Shown here: piece by piece, positions 50,131 through 58,846 of the stretch
How positions within the stretch are numbered: the first letter of the stretch is position 1
Layout: each line of letters begins with the position of its first letter
NCBI GenBank assembly: GCA_002389665.1
Contig: DGNO01000004.1
Coordinates: forward strand, 116,149 to 180,148
DNA: 64,000 nucleotides
From: Rhodobiaceae bacterium UBA4490
GTDB taxonomy: Bacteria; Pseudomonadota; Alphaproteobacteria; Parvibaculales; Parvibaculaceae
Direction of reading: 5' to 3'
Position numbers and translations under genes: made by a program
The notes under the pieces: model-generated
Databases searched by the model: none
Seen by the model: only the letters and a program-made list of their open reading frames with translations
Told to the model about the DNA's origin: nothing

Positions 50131-50171
50131 ATTGCTTAAAGCCCGGGCCGGGTCTTATTAAATTATCGTTT

Positions 50172-50191
50172 TACAGAAATTTATTTCTGTA
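50172..50191. promoter_or_regulatory. Palindromic operator upstream of DUF2975/HTH operon
   Basis: TACAGAAA-TTTA-TTTCTGTA, a perfect inverted repeat with 8-base arms in an A+T-rich stretch. It overlaps a possible -35 (TTTACA, 50170-50175), with a weak -10 (TATGGA) 17 bases on. Probable binding site for the operon's own HTH protein or for a global regulator. Confidence 0.6.
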
Positions 50192-50224
50192 TTATGGATT
50201 TCCCTGAACTCAAGGGAGAGATCC

Positions 50225-50755
50225 ATGACCGACCGCACCCGCCGCATTACCGTCCTCAGCGCCGTCACCAAACATCTCTGCAGTTTCCTTTTGATCGCCC
50301 TGCCTCTCGGCCTTGCCGCGTTCTGGCTGGTCTTCGCCGAGCCTGATCCGGCCCGTTTCGGCCCGGGCTTTGCCATGGGGCCCGACACGCCGCTGGAGCG
50401 GGGCCTCGGCCTTGGCCTCTCTCTGATCCCGCTTGCCATCGCGCTTTTCGCGCTCGTCAATCTGCGCCGGCTTTTCAGCTTCTATGCGGCAGGGGTCTAT
50501 TTCACGCCTGCCACCGTGCGCTGCTTCACGAACATGGCCTGGGCGCTTGTCGCGGCAACGCCGGCGGGCATCCTGACGGGCGCGGCCCTTTCCGTCGCCC
50601 TTTCCTATGACAATCCGGCCGGCCAGCGGGAGCTAGCCATCTCTCTTTCCTCCGCCCAGCTCACCATGCTTCTGACCGGCATCGTGCTCCTGGTCATTTC
50701 CTGGGTCATGGCCGATGCCGTGCGCCTTCAGGAAGAAAACGCCGCCTTCGTCTAA
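50225..50755 (+). CDS. DUF2975 four-TM membrane protein
   Basis: 176 residues with four predicted membrane helices: LCSFLLIALPLGLAAFWLVF, GLGLGLSLIPLAIALFALVNL, AWALVAATPAGILTGAALSVAL and QLTMLLTGIVLLVISWVMADA. The RRLFSFYAAGVYFTPATVRC loop is the family signature region of DUF2975. Members are nearly always encoded next to a small Cro/C1-type regulator, exactly as here, and the pair is thought to act together. Nine bases separate it from that gene. Role unknown. Confidence 0.85.
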   Translation: MTDRTRRITVLSAVTKHLCSFLLIALPLGLAAFWLVFAEPDPARFGPGFAMGPDTPLERGLGLGLSLIPLAIALFALVNLRRLFSFYAAGVYFTPATVRCFTNMAWALVAATPAGILTGAALSVALSYDNPAGQRELAISLSSAQLTMLLTGIVLLVISWVMADAVRLQEENAAFV

Positions 50756-50764
50756 GGAGTTTCC

Positions 50765-51010
50765 ATGCCCATCACCGTTACGCTGGACGTCATGCTGGCG
50801 CGCCGAAAAATGCGCTCTAAAGAACTTGCCCAGGAGATCGGCATTACCGAGGCCAATCTCTCACTTCTGAAATCGGGCAAGGTGAAAGGTGTGCGCTTTG
50901 AAACGCTGGAAGCGATTTGCCGGGCGCTTGCCTGCCAGCCCGGCGACCTTCTCGTCTATGAGCCCTCGAACGGCCCGCCTTCACCTCTTGGCAGGGAGGC
51001 TGCGGAATGA
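50765..51010 (+). CDS. Cro/C1-type HTH regulator (YozG-like)
   Basis: 81 residues, a single XRE helix-turn-helix: LDVMLARRKMRSKELAQEIGITEANLSLLKSGKVKGVRFETLEAICRALACQPGDLLVY (about 7-66). This is the short form that accompanies DUF2975 membrane proteins. The stop overlaps the next gene by 4 bases (ATGA). A perfect 20-base palindrome ahead of the operon is its probable operator, which implies autoregulation. Confidence 0.9.
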   Translation: MPITVTLDVMLARRKMRSKELAQEIGITEANLSLLKSGKVKGVRFETLEAICRALACQPGDLLVYEPSNGPPSPLGREAAE

Positions 51011-51195
51011 GACGGGCACTCTTCATTCTCCTTGCCGCCGCTCTGCTCACCGCCTGCAGCCAGGCAGCGCGGGAGAGATTCGCCCGCGATCTTTGCCAGA
51101 ATGCGCCCAATTGCACCGCTTATGACAAGGACGGCAAGCCGGTGAGCAACAAGGATTTTTGCGTCGGACGGCAGGTTTGCCGGGGCGTGCCTTAA
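51007..51195 (+). CDS. Small lipoprotein
   Basis: 62 residues with a lipoprotein signal ALFILLAAALLTAC (Cys at about residue 17). The mature chain is about 45 residues and has four more cysteines (LCQNAPNCTAYD, DFCVGRQVCRG), which could form two disulfides. It is coupled by a 4-base overlap to the HTH gene and is a third member of that operon. No family recognised. Confidence 0.7.
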   Translation: MRRALFILLAAALLTACSQAARERFARDLCQNAPNCTAYDKDGKPVSNKDFCVGRQVCRGVP

Positions 51196-51210
51196 GCGCC
51201 CCTCAAAAAC

Positions 51211-51232
51211 TCGCATGATAATCATCATGCGA
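51211..51232. promoter_or_regulatory. TetR-type operator upstream of dehalogenase regulator
   Basis: A perfect inverted repeat with arms TCGCATGAT and ATCATGCGA and spacer AATC. It lies just upstream of the -35 of the TetR gene at 51288 and is the likely autoregulatory site. Confidence 0.7.
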
Positions 51233-51235
51233 ATG

Positions 51236-51264
51236 TTGACGCGGCAAACGGCGCCCATTAGCGT
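51236..51264 (+). promoter_or_regulatory. Sigma70-type promoter for TetR/dehalogenase genes
   Basis: TTGACG (51236-51241), 17-base spacer, TAGCGT (51259-51264), 24 bases ahead of the ATG at 51288. Confidence 0.5.
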
Positions 51265-51287
51265 CTCTTCTCTCAAAGGGGGGAGAG

Positions 51288-51896
51288 ATGGGCACCACAA
51301 AACCGAACCGGGGCAAACGGGCCGAAAGCAAGGATGAGAGCAAGCAGCGCATTCTCGCAGCCGCCGCCGACATGCTGCGCGAGGAAGGGGGCGGCAGCTT
51401 TTCCGTCGCCGATGTCATGGCCCGCGCAGGCCTGACCCACGGCGCCTTCTATTCTCACTTCCCCGACAAAGACGCGCTGATCGAGGCCGCCTTCCGCGCC
51501 GCCTTCAATTACCGGGAAAGCTGGCTTGCCGCTGCCGAAGGCGCGCCCGCGCATGAACGCGTGCCGCGCCTCCTTGAAGGCTACCTCAACGCCAAGCACC
51601 GCGACCGCCCGGCGGCAGGCTGCGCTTTTGCTGCTTGCGCCCAGGAATTTGCCCATGGCACCGCCGCGCAGCGCCGCGCCTTTGCCGATGAGATCGAAAC
51701 CACACTCAGCCGGCTCACCGCCTTGCTCGGCGGCAAAGACGGCAACGCCGATACAGCTGCCTGCGAGAGCGAAGTGATCGGCCTTCTCAGCTTGTGCGTC
51801 GGGGCCATGAGCCTTGCCCGCGCCGTGGAGGACCCCGCCCTTTCAACCCGCATTCTGGAAGCGGCCTTGAATTACGGCCGAGGGCCAGCCGCCTGA
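51288..51896 (+). CDS. TetR/AcrR family regulator
   Basis: 202 residues. The HTH is [52 protein letters not shown] (about 18-70). The ligand domain carries [32 protein letters not shown], seen in the TetR_C group that accompanies oxidoreductases and hydrolases. A strong 22-base palindrome upstream suggests autoregulation. The haloalkane dehalogenase gene follows after 61 bases on the same strand and is the obvious target. Effector unknown, perhaps the haloalkane or its alcohol. Confidence 0.9.
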   Translation: MGTTKPNRGKRAESKDESKQRILAAAADMLREEGGGSFSVADVMARAGLTHGAFYSHFPDKDALIEAAFRAAFNYRESWLAAAEGAPAHERVPRLLEGYLNAKHRDRPAAGCAFAACAQEFAHGTAAQRRAFADEIETTLSRLTALLGGKDGNADTAACESEVIGLLSLCVGAMSLARAVEDPALSTRILEAALNYGRGPAA

Positions 51897-51957
51897 ACAC
51901 ATCTTTCGACGACAACCAAAAATAAAAAGACACCGGCAAGAAAAGACAGGAAAAAGA

Positions 51958-52845
51958 ATGAGCGATATTTCAACCGCCGAGCATCCGAAAAACACCGTCA
52001 CCGTCAAAGGCAAGTCCATGGCCTATGTGGACCTTGGCCCGGCAAGTGGCGAGCCCGTTCTCTTTCTGCATGGCAACCCGACCTCCTCTTACCTCTGGCG
52101 CAATGTCATGCCGCATCTCACCGGTCAGGCGCGCTGCATCGCGCCGGACCTGATCGGCATGGGCGATTCGCAAAAGCTCGAAAACTCCGGCCCGGACCGC
52201 TACACGTTCAAGGAACACCGTGAGTATCTCGACGGCTTCGTTGAGGCGCTCGGTATCGGCAACAATCTCACCCTCGTCATTCACGACTGGGGCTCGGCGC
52301 TCGGTTTCGATTGGGCAAACCGCCACCGCGAGGCGGTGAAAGCCATCGCCTATATGGAAGGGATCGTGCGGCCCATGGCATGGGACGAATGGAACCCGGA
52401 CGCGCGCCCGGTTTTCGAAGGCTTCCGTTCGCCCGCCGGTGAGGAAATGGTGCTGGAGAAAAACGTCTTCGTGGAACGCGTGCTGCCCGGCTCCGTGCTG
52501 CGTGGGCTGACCGAAGAAGAGATGGCCGTTTACCGCCGCCCCTTCGAAAAGGCAGGCGAGGACCGCCGCCCGGCGCTTACCTGGCCGCGGCAGATCCCGC
52601 TGGCGGGTGAGCCGGCGGACGTGGTGGAGATCGTTCAGTCTTATGCGAACTGGATGGTCTCGAACGATCTGCCCAAGCTCTTCATCAATGCCGATCCCGG
52701 CGCAATTTTGATCGGCGCGCAGCGCGAGTTCTGCCGCAGCTGGAAGAACCAGACGGAGGTTACCGTCAAAGGCTCGCATTTCATTCAGGAAGACAGTCCG
52801 CACGAAATCGGCAAGGCCATCGCCCAGTGGCGCAGCCACCTTTAA
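51958..52845 (+). CDS. dhaA: Haloalkane dehalogenase, HLD-II type (LinB/DhaA-like)
   Basis: A 295-residue alpha/beta hydrolase that cleaves carbon-halogen bonds by water to give an alcohol, halide and proton. All signature residues are present: halide-binding N40 in [12 protein letters not shown] and W111, nucleophile D110 in IHDWGSALG, acid E134 in MEGIVRP (the HLD-II position), and base H274 in GSHFIQED. These are offset by exactly two from LinB (N38, W109, D108, E132, H272). The natural substrate cannot be read. A hairpin terminator follows. Confidence 0.92.
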   Translation: MSDISTAEHPKNTVTVKGKSMAYVDLGPASGEPVLFLHGNPTSSYLWRNVMPHLTGQARCIAPDLIGMGDSQKLENSGPDRYTFKEHREYLDGFVEALGIGNNLTLVIHDWGSALGFDWANRHREAVKAIAYMEGIVRPMAWDEWNPDARPVFEGFRSPAGEEMVLEKNVFVERVLPGSVLRGLTEEEMAVYRRPFEKAGEDRRPALTWPRQIPLAGEPADVVEIVQSYANWMVSNDLPKLFINADPGAILIGAQREFCRSWKNQTEVTVKGSHFIQEDSPHEIGKAIAQWRSHL

Positions 52846-52871
52846 GGCACTGAGCCCACCGCACCAATCAG

Positions 52872-52902
52872 CGCCGCCCTTTCATGGAGAGGGCGGCGTT
52901 TG
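52872..52902 (+). terminator. Terminator after dehalogenase gene
   Basis: CGCCGCCCT (52872-52880) pairs with AGGGCGGCG (52890-52898), 9-base loop, followed by TTTGCTT. Confidence 0.7.
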
Positions 52903-52982
52903 CTTGCCCGCCTCAACATCCCTTGATCCTGCCCGCCGCCCGGCGCATCCTCTTCAAACATAAGACTGGGAGGGGATGCACC

Positions 52983-53534
52983 ATGTCACAAGATATTCAA
53001 GCCGGAACCGTCCGTGCCTATACGGGCACGGCCAAAGCACTGCACTGGCTGATCGCGCTTTTCGTACTCGTCATGCTGATCTTCGGCTGGACGCTAGGCG
53101 ATCTGCCGGAAAAAGAACATGTCGAAACGCTGGTCATCCACTCCTCGCTCGGCGCCTCCGTGCTCATTCTCATGACGGCCCGCCTCATCTGGCGGCTCAC
53201 GCATCCCGCACCCGCCCTGCCCGCCGATCTGCCGCGCTGGCAGGTGGTGCTTTCAAAGGCCGTGCATCATAGCCTTTATCTCTTTCTCTTCCTTCAGCCC
53301 CTCTGGGGCATCGGCCAATCGCTCTTTGCCGGTTTTCCGGTAAGCCCCTTCGGCCTCGGTCCGCTCCAGATCGAAGAGAACGAACAGCTGTTCGGGATTT
53401 TCCATACCGCCCATGCGATCAATGCGATGATCCTGATTGCGCTGCTGGTTCTGCATATTCCCGCCGCGCTCTATCATCACTTCATCCGCAAAGATGTGGT
53501 ACTGAAAAGGATGCTGCCTTTCGCCAAGGTTTAA
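52983..53534 (+). CDS. cybB: Cytochrome b561 family protein
   Basis: 183 residues with four membrane helices. Conserved histidines for two b hemes lie in KALHWLIALF, VIHSSLGASV, KAVHHSLYLFLF and VLHIPAALYHHF. The RYTG-like start is RAYTGTAKALHW. It would carry electrons between quinol and periplasmic acceptors such as superoxide or YceI-type partners; no YceI gene is adjacent. Start ATG 52983 after GGGAGGGGATGCACC. It overlaps the convergent DUF1835 gene by 4 bases. Confidence 0.88.
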   Translation: MSQDIQAGTVRAYTGTAKALHWLIALFVLVMLIFGWTLGDLPEKEHVETLVIHSSLGASVLILMTARLIWRLTHPAPALPADLPRWQVVLSKAVHHSLYLFLFLQPLWGIGQSLFAGFPVSPFGLGPLQIEENEQLFGIFHTAHAINAMILIALLVLHIPAALYHHFIRKDVVLKRMLPFAKV

Positions 53535-54796
53535 GGCGCAACCAGCTTCTCCCGCGCTCTGTCCCAGCGCCAGTTCGCGGCAGGGGGGGCGATGCTGACA
53601 CCGCCGGTCCACCGGGCAGGCGGGGCAAGATCGAGATAGTCCCGCGTGCCCGCAAGCACGGCCTCGCCTGCCGGGGTAAGAGCCGCGCGGGCCTGCGGCC
53701 AATCTTCTTCATTCTCGTAAGAAAGCGTGAGCGGCGGGGTCGCCGCTGCCGCCATCTCTTTCAAGATCACCCAGAACATGAGATCGCCGAGCCAGGGCAA
53801 GGGCTCGCGCTCCAGCATCAGCGCGCGGAAGATGCGCCCCGCGCTGCGTTCTTCTTCAGCGAGAATTTCGAGAATAAAACGCTGTGTAAGCGAAAGCCCA
53901 TCGCCTGCGCCCGGCAACTCGGCCAGATGGCGGCGCAAGGCGCGCGCAAGAAAGGGAAGCGGCAGATCCCCCCGCGCTGCCAAGCGGGTCAGCGCTTCCG
54001 GCGAGGGCGCTCTGAGCGCGGCGAAAGCCTCCTGCGCGCAGGAAAGCTGCGCAGGTGTCACGGTCTGACGCCGTTCCCAAAGAAGACGCAAGGCTTCGGG
54101 CGGCAATTGTCCGAGCCCCCAGAAAGGCTGCATGCCGGGAAAGCTGCCCGCCGTGGCAAGCTCCAGGCGCAGCGGCGCGCGCGCCTCCGCCAAAATGCTG
54201 AGCACATAAATCAGAATGAGCTGATCGAAACTGTCATGCTCGAACCAGAGAACGGCACGCCGGTAAGTCTCGCCCGCGCGCTCCAGCTTTTCCTGCACCT
54301 CGTAAAGGAGGTTTGAGCCCGGCACATCGAAAGCGCCGAACGCGCCGTCCAGAAAGCCCACGCGGGCGGCAAGCCAGTCCGCCCCTTCCCTGACCGGCCC
54401 TATGGCGAGCGGATTGGAGACTTCCAGAAAGTCACCCCTAAAGCCCGCGAGCGGCAGCACCTTTTCGATATCGTTCCCGCAGCGAATATGCAGCGTCGGC
54501 ATATCGCTATCGAGCGGCGCTCGGACTGTGCCGGTCATATCCGCTCGCGCGGCGGTCATTTCTTCGACATGGGCTTTCAGCTTCGGCCAGCTGGCAAGGC
54601 CAAGCTCACGGGCAATGACAAATTGCGCATCGGCGAGCCTGAAGGGATCGCGGGGGCTTCCCTCCTTTTGCGCGGCAACACGCGCCAGCGCGGCGCTGTC
54701 GCCCGCAAGGGTGAGCCGGTGCAGCTCCTTGGCGCGTTTCTTCTGCTGGTCGAGATTGAGACGGAAAGGGTTCTCCGCCAAAGCGGGATCGGTCAT
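53531..54796 (-). CDS. DUF1835 domain-containing protein
   Basis: 421 residues. An N-terminal helical region (NLDQQKKRAKELHRLTLAGDSAALARVAAQ...) resembles the ankyrin-like lead seen in some members. The DUF1835 core follows from about residue 99: MPTLHIRCGNDIEKVLPLAGFRGDFLEVSNPLAIGPV, later LWFEHDSFDQLILIYVLSIL. DUF1835 proteins have an unknown function, with weak suggestions of a nucleotide-binding Rossmann-like domain. It faces away from the cobalamin adenosyltransferase gene across 266 bases. Confidence 0.83.
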   Translation of the reverse strand: MTDPALAENPFRLNLDQQKKRAKELHRLTLAGDSAALARVAAQKEGSPRDPFRLADAQFVIARELGLASWPKLKAHVEEMTAARADMTGTVRAPLDSDMPTLHIRCGNDIEKVLPLAGFRGDFLEVSNPLAIGPVREGADWLAARVGFLDGAFGAFDVPGSNLLYEVQEKLERAGETYRRAVLWFEHDSFDQLILIYVLSILAEARAPLRLELATAGSFPGMQPFWGLGQLPPEALRLLWERRQTVTPAQLSCAQEAFAALRAPSPEALTRLAARGDLPLPFLARALRRHLAELPGAGDGLSLTQRFILEILAEEERSAGRIFRALMLEREPLPWLGDLMFWVILKEMAAAATPPLTLSYENEEDWPQARAALTPAGEAVLAGTRDYLDLAPPARWTGGVSIAPPAANWRWDRAREKLVAP

Positions 54797-54968
54797 GGCC
54801 GGTTCCTCTTCATCAGGTCCGTGTCCGCCTGTCAGACTGAAAAGGAAACCGTGAAACGGTATCTGTTCGTCTGGTCGCGGGCGCAGCCCTTTCCGCGGAC
54901 AATGGAGGCATCGACCAAGCCGCGCTCAGTTTTGCCCGCCTGCCCCGCCCCGTCAAGCTACCCGGCAT

Positions 54969-54996
54969 TTTGCATTTGCCGCCAAGGCGGTATCAT
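54969..54996 (+). promoter_or_regulatory. Promoter for cobalamin adenosyltransferase gene
   Basis: TTTGCA (54969-54974), 16-base spacer, TATCAT (54991-54996), about 67 bases before the ATG at 55063. No cobalamin riboswitch motif was found in the 266-base gap. Confidence 0.5.
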
Positions 54997-55062
54997 CCCC
55001 GAAAGAAACCGGCGCTTCATAAACGCGCCGAGGCCCCTCCTGCCCGAACGAAAGAAACCGCC

Positions 55063-55653
55063 ATGGTCGTTTTGAACAAGATCTATACCCGCACGGGCGA
55101 TGAAGGCACGACCGCGCTCGGCACCGGCCAGCGCCTGCCCAAGCACGACCTGCGCATCGAGACCTATGGCACGACGGACGAGTTGAACGCGGTGGTGGGC
55201 CTTGCCCGCCTTCATGCAGGCAACGTTCCCGGCATGGACGAGATGCTGGGCCGCATTCAGAACGACCTTTTCGACCTCGGCGCGGATCTGTGCATTCCGC
55301 CCAACGAGCCCTTGCCCGAGATGATGGAAGGTTATGAACCGCTGCGCATCGGCGAGGAGCAGGTGGCTCGCCTCGAGCGGGAGATCGACGCCATGAACAA
55401 GGAAATGGCGCCGCTGAACTCCTTCATCCTGCCGGGCGGCAGTCCCCTTTCTGCGCATTTGCACCTGGCCCGCACCGTCTCGCGCCGGGCGGAGCGCATC
55501 ATGACGGCGCTGAAGGAGCGCGATCCGGAAGGGGTGGGCGCCCCGGCCCTGAAATATGTAAACCGGCTCTCCGATTTCTTTTTTGTCGCAGCGCGCCATG
55601 CCAACCGGGACGGCAAGGACGATATTCTCTGGGTTCCCGGGGCCAACCGTTAA
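55063..55653 (+). CDS. pduO: ATP:cob(I)alamin adenosyltransferase (PduO type)
   Basis: 196 residues. The N-terminal ATP-binding strand-loop is NKIYTRTGDEGTTALGTGQRLPKHD (about 4-28). The family blocks ETYGTTDELNAVVGLAR, RIQNDLFDLGADLCIP and FILPGGSPLSAHLHLARTVSRRAER follow, and the NRLSDFFFVAARHAN signature closes it. The enzyme makes adenosylcobalamin, the cofactor of ethylmalonyl-CoA mutase (42985-44973). Start ATG 55063; the ribosome site is weak (AAAGAAACC), and a longer frame at 54970 is unlikely. Confidence 0.92.
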   Translation: MVVLNKIYTRTGDEGTTALGTGQRLPKHDLRIETYGTTDELNAVVGLARLHAGNVPGMDEMLGRIQNDLFDLGADLCIPPNEPLPEMMEGYEPLRIGEEQVARLEREIDAMNKEMAPLNSFILPGGSPLSAHLHLARTVSRRAERIMTALKERDPEGVGAPALKYVNRLSDFFFVAARHANRDGKDDILWVPGANR

Positions 55654-55804
55654 GCCGGATAGATTGAAGGGATAAAGCGACGCCAAGGCGCGTCAAATCG
55701 CCCCAGAACCGGCGCCTCTTGCGCCCGCTCGCCCTGCCGCAACGCTTTCACCGGGGTCTTTGCGGGCGAAACGGAAAGATCGCCCCTCCGCCTATCCCGC
55801 TTCA

Positions 55805-55833
55805 TTGACAGGGCCTTGCACCCGGACTAGGTT
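55805..55833 (+). promoter_or_regulatory. Strong sigma70-type promoter for etfBA
   Basis: Consensus -35 TTGACA (55805-55810), exact 17-base spacer, -10 TAGGTT (55828-55833). The predicted start near 55840 leaves a leader of about 170 bases. Confidence 0.7.
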
Positions 55834-55848
55834 GCCGCACCGCAACAG

Positions 55849-55881
55849 CGGAGCGACGGACAAACCCTTGTCTTTGCTCCG
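55849..55881 (+). other. Nested hairpin in etfBA leader
   Basis: Outer stem CGGAGC/GCTCCG encloses inner stem GACAA-ACCC-TTGTC. It would form near the 5' end of the predicted transcript and may stabilise it or take part in regulation. Confidence 0.45.
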
Positions 55882-56009
55882 TATAGTCGCAGTTTCCCTC
55901 GATTGATGGCAGGGCCTGAGCCGCTTGAAAGAGCTTCAGCCTCGCGCCGCTGATCGGGAAAACGGCAACCCCGAGACCAGCGTCTGGCAACGCGCAGGAG
56001 TTCAGCTCA

Positions 56010-56759
56010 ATGAAAGTCCTCGTTCCCGTCAAGCGGGTGGTCGACTATAACGTGAAGATCCGGGTGAAATCGGATCAGAGCGGTGTCGAGCTCGCTAACG
56101 TCAAAATGTCCATGAACCCCTTCGACGAAATTTCCGTCGAAGAGGCCGTCCGCCTGAAAGAAGCCGGCAAAGCCACGGAAGTCGTGGTCGTCTCCGTCGG
56201 CCCGCAGCAGGCACAGGAAACCATCCGCACAGCGCTCGCCATGGGCGCCGACCGCGGCATCCTGATCAAGACCGATGACACGGTCGAGCCGCTGGGCGTG
56301 GCAAAGCTGCTTAAAGCAGTGGCAGAAGAAGAAAAACCCGATCTCATCATCGTCGGCAAGCAGGCCATCGATGACGATTGCAATCAGACCGGTCAGATGC
56401 TCTCCGCTCTGCTCGGCTGGTCGCAGGGCACCTTCGCCTCGAAAATCGACATCGAAGGCGACAAGGCGGCCGTGACCCGCGAGATCGACGGCGGTCTGCA
56501 GACCATCAAGATCAACATGCCGGCAGTCGTCACCTCCGACCTGCGCCTCAACGAGCCGCGCTACGCTTCGCTTCCCAACATCATGAAGGCGAAGAAGAAG
56601 CCAATCGACACGAAAGAGCCGGGCGATTTCGGTGTCGACATCGCGCCGCGCCTTGAAGTGCAGAAAGTCGCCGAACCGCCCCAGCGTGAAGCCGGTATCA
56701 AGGTTGAAACGGTGGGCGAACTGGTTTCGAAGCTCAAGGAAGCGGGAGTGATCGGATGA
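56010..56759 (+). CDS. etfB: Electron transfer flavoprotein, beta subunit
   Basis: 249 residues. [51 protein letters not shown] is the standard EtfB N-terminus. [22 protein letters not shown] near 180 is the AMP-binding/recognition-loop block (signature with [21 protein letters not shown]). It forms a heterodimer with EtfA, takes electrons from acyl-CoA dehydrogenases such as Mcd (46298), and passes them to ETF:quinone oxidoreductase. First gene of a two-gene operon with a strong promoter; overlaps etfA by 4 bases. Confidence 0.96.
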   Translation: MKVLVPVKRVVDYNVKIRVKSDQSGVELANVKMSMNPFDEISVEEAVRLKEAGKATEVVVVSVGPQQAQETIRTALAMGADRGILIKTDDTVEPLGVAKLLKAVAEEEKPDLIIVGKQAIDDDCNQTGQMLSALLGWSQGTFASKIDIEGDKAAVTREIDGGLQTIKINMPAVVTSDLRLNEPRYASLPNIMKAKKKPIDTKEPGDFGVDIAPRLEVQKVAEPPQREAGIKVETVGELVSKLKEAGVIG

Positions 56760-57697
56760 CAACCCTTCTTATTGCAGAACACGATAACGCCAAGCTGAAC
56801 GACGCCACGGCGAAAGCCATGTCGGCGGCAAAAGCGCTGGGCGCGGATGTGCATGTGCTCGTGGCCGGTGAAGGCTGCGCCGCTGTTGCAGACGCCGCCG
56901 CAAAAATCGACGGCGCCGCCAAAGTGCTGCTCGTCGAAGATGCACAGTACGGCCACCGTCTTGCCGAACCGCTGGCAGCCCTGATCGTCAGCCTGGCCGG
57001 TAATTACGACGCCATCGTCTCCGCCGCCACCACCGTTGGCAAGAACATCATGCCGCGCGTCGCAGCTCTGCTCGACGTGATGCAGATTTCCGACATCACC
57101 GGCGTTGTCTCCGCGGACACATTCGAGCGTCCGATCTATGCCGGTAACGCCATTCAGACGGTGAAGTCGAAAGACGCCAAGAAAGTCATCACCGTGCGCA
57201 CCACCGCCTTCCCGGCGGCGGGTGACGGCGGCTCGGCTTCCGTGGAAAACGCTTCGGCAGCCGACAATCCCGGCCTTTCCGAGTTCGTGAACGAAGAACT
57301 GACGAAGTCGGACCGTCCGGAACTGACCTCGGCCAAGATCATCGTATCGGGCGGCCGCGGCATGCAGTCCGGTGACAACTTCCACATGCTCGACAAGATC
57401 GCCGACAAGCTCGGCGCCGCTGTCGGCGCTTCCCGCGCAGCTGTGGACGCAGGCTTCGTGCCGAACGATTATCAGGTCGGCCAGACCGGTAAGGTCGTTG
57501 CGCCCGAGCTTTACATCGCCGTCGGTATTTCCGGCGCCATTCAGCACCTTGCCGGCATGAAGGACTCCAAAGTCATCGTCGCCATCAACAAGGACGAAGA
57601 AGCGCCGATCTTCCAGGTCGCCGATTACGGCCTGGTTGCCGACCTCTTCAAGGCGGTGCCGGAGCTGGAAGAAGAACTGGGCAAAGCCGGTCTTTAA
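56756..57697 (+). CDS. etfA: Electron transfer flavoprotein, alpha subunit
   Basis: 313 residues. The C-terminal FAD domain has the signature [46 protein letters not shown]. Upstream, [53 protein letters not shown] binds the isoalloxazine and phosphate. The N-terminal domain I is normal. It is coupled to etfB through the ATGA overlap. A strong hairpin terminator follows at 57731. Confidence 0.96.
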   Translation: MTTLLIAEHDNAKLNDATAKAMSAAKALGADVHVLVAGEGCAAVADAAAKIDGAAKVLLVEDAQYGHRLAEPLAALIVSLAGNYDAIVSAATTVGKNIMPRVAALLDVMQISDITGVVSADTFERPIYAGNAIQTVKSKDAKKVITVRTTAFPAAGDGGSASVENASAADNPGLSEFVNEELTKSDRPELTSAKIIVSGGRGMQSGDNFHMLDKIADKLGAAVGASRAAVDAGFVPNDYQVGQTGKVVAPELYIAVGISGAIQHLAGMKDSKVIVAINKDEEAPIFQVADYGLVADLFKAVPELEEELGKAGL

Positions 57698-57730
57698 GAC
57701 AGGGCCTATGTCCTAAGCCATGCCATGAAG

Positions 57731-57766
57731 CGGCGCCGCCGGAAAATATCCGGTGGCGCCGTTTTC
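57731..57766 (+). terminator. Rho-independent terminator after etfA
   Basis: CGGCGCCGCCGG (57731-57742) and CCGGTGGCGCCG (57750-57761) form a 12-base stem with one G-U pair and a 7-base loop, followed by TTTTC. Confidence 0.88.
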
Positions 57767-57818
57767 GTGTAGGCTCGCAAAAACACACGACACGCAAACA
57801 TGCGACGAGGTGCTGGGA

Positions 57819-58694
57819 ATGAGTTTCAATGAGGTTGCGGTCATTGGCGCCGGACAGATGGGCAGCGGCATTGCGCATGTCTGCGCCCTGGCCGGCTACA
57901 AGGTGCAATTGATCGACATGACGATGGACCGGGCCGAAGCCGGCATCGCCACCATCACGGGCAATATGAACCGCCAGGTGACGAGCGGGCGCATATCGGA
58001 AAGCGAGCGCGAAGCCGCGCTGGACCGCATCCGCCCCGCCGATGGCTACGGCCAGATCGACCAGGCCGATCTCGTCGTCGAAGCGGCAACGGAAAGCGAG
58101 GAAGTCAAACGCTCGATCTTTACCGAGATCTGCCCGCTGATTTCCGATAACGCCATCATTTGCACGAACACCTCCTCCATCTCCATCACGCGCCTTGCCT
58201 CGGCGACCGACCGACCGGAAAAATTCATGGGGCTGCACTTCATGAACCCGGTGCCGGTGATGGAGCTCGTGGAACTCGTGCGCGGCATCGCCACCTCGGA
58301 TGAAACCTTCGAGGCGGTGCGCACGCTTGCCGAGCGGCTCGGCAAGCAATGGACAAGCGCAGAAGATTTCCCCGCCTTCATCGTCAACCGCATTCTCCTG
58401 CCCATGATCAACGAAGCCGTTTACGCACTTTATGAAGGGGTGGGCAGCGTGGAAGGCATCGACAAAGCGATGCGTCTCGGCGCCAATCATCCGATGGGCC
58501 CTTTGCAGCTTGCCGACTTTATCGGCCTCGATACCTGCCTTTCCATCATGCAGGTGCTTTATGACGGGCTTGCCGATTCCAAATACCGGCCCTGCCCGCT
58601 GCTTGTGAAATATGTGGAAGCCGGCTGGCTCGGGCGCAAAGCCGGGCGCGGCTTTTACGATTACCGGGGCGATCATCCGGTGCCCACGCGCTAG
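57819..58694 (+). CDS. hbd: 3-Hydroxybutyryl-CoA dehydrogenase
   Basis: 291 residues. The NAD-binding [24 protein letters not shown] is at about 10-33. The HCDH signature region [21 protein letters not shown] (with the catalytic HFxNP) is near 138, and [25 protein letters not shown] near 186. Single-domain length fits Hbd/PaaH and not the fused FadB. It interconverts 3-hydroxybutyryl-CoA and acetoacetyl-CoA in beta-oxidation, PHB or acetyl-CoA assimilation. Start ATG 57819 with GAGG upstream. Its own terminator follows. Confidence 0.93.
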   Translation: MSFNEVAVIGAGQMGSGIAHVCALAGYKVQLIDMTMDRAEAGIATITGNMNRQVTSGRISESEREAALDRIRPADGYGQIDQADLVVEAATESEEVKRSIFTEICPLISDNAIICTNTSSISITRLASATDRPEKFMGLHFMNPVPVMELVELVRGIATSDETFEAVRTLAERLGKQWTSAEDFPAFIVNRILLPMINEAVYALYEGVGSVEGIDKAMRLGANHPMGPLQLADFIGLDTCLSIMQVLYDGLADSKYRPCPLLVKYVEAGWLGRKAGRGFYDYRGDHPVPTR

Positions 58695-58729
58695 AACGCC
58701 GCTTTCAACAAGCAAGATGACGCAAGGTC

Positions 58730-58756
58730 AAGGCCCCTAAAAGGGGCCTTTTCTTT
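58730..58756 (+). terminator. Rho-independent terminator after hbd
   Basis: AAGGCCCC (58730-58737) and GGGGCCTT (58743-58750), 5-base loop, followed by TTCTTT. Confidence 0.88.
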
Positions 58757-58846
58757 ATCTGCATAAAACCTTTGCCTGTTTAGATTTTGGTTAGATTGCG
58801 TCTTCAGACTTCAATGAGGGCTGATCTTGCAGGGGAGGGCGAGAAC

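Larger units (their letters stand above)
55654..56009. other. Non-coding region and long leader of etfBA
   Basis: About 355 bases without a gene. The first 150 show no clear feature. A strong promoter lies at 55805-55833, and the following 170 bases are an untranslated leader with a nested hairpin at 55849-55881. The ATG of etfB at 56010 is preceded by GCAGGAGTTCAGCTCA. No known riboswitch is recognised. Confidence 0.6.

Noticed and set aside
54797..55062. Cobalamin riboswitch upstream of the adenosyltransferase
   Set aside because: No B12-box-like sequence was found in the gap; only an ordinary promoter is visible.
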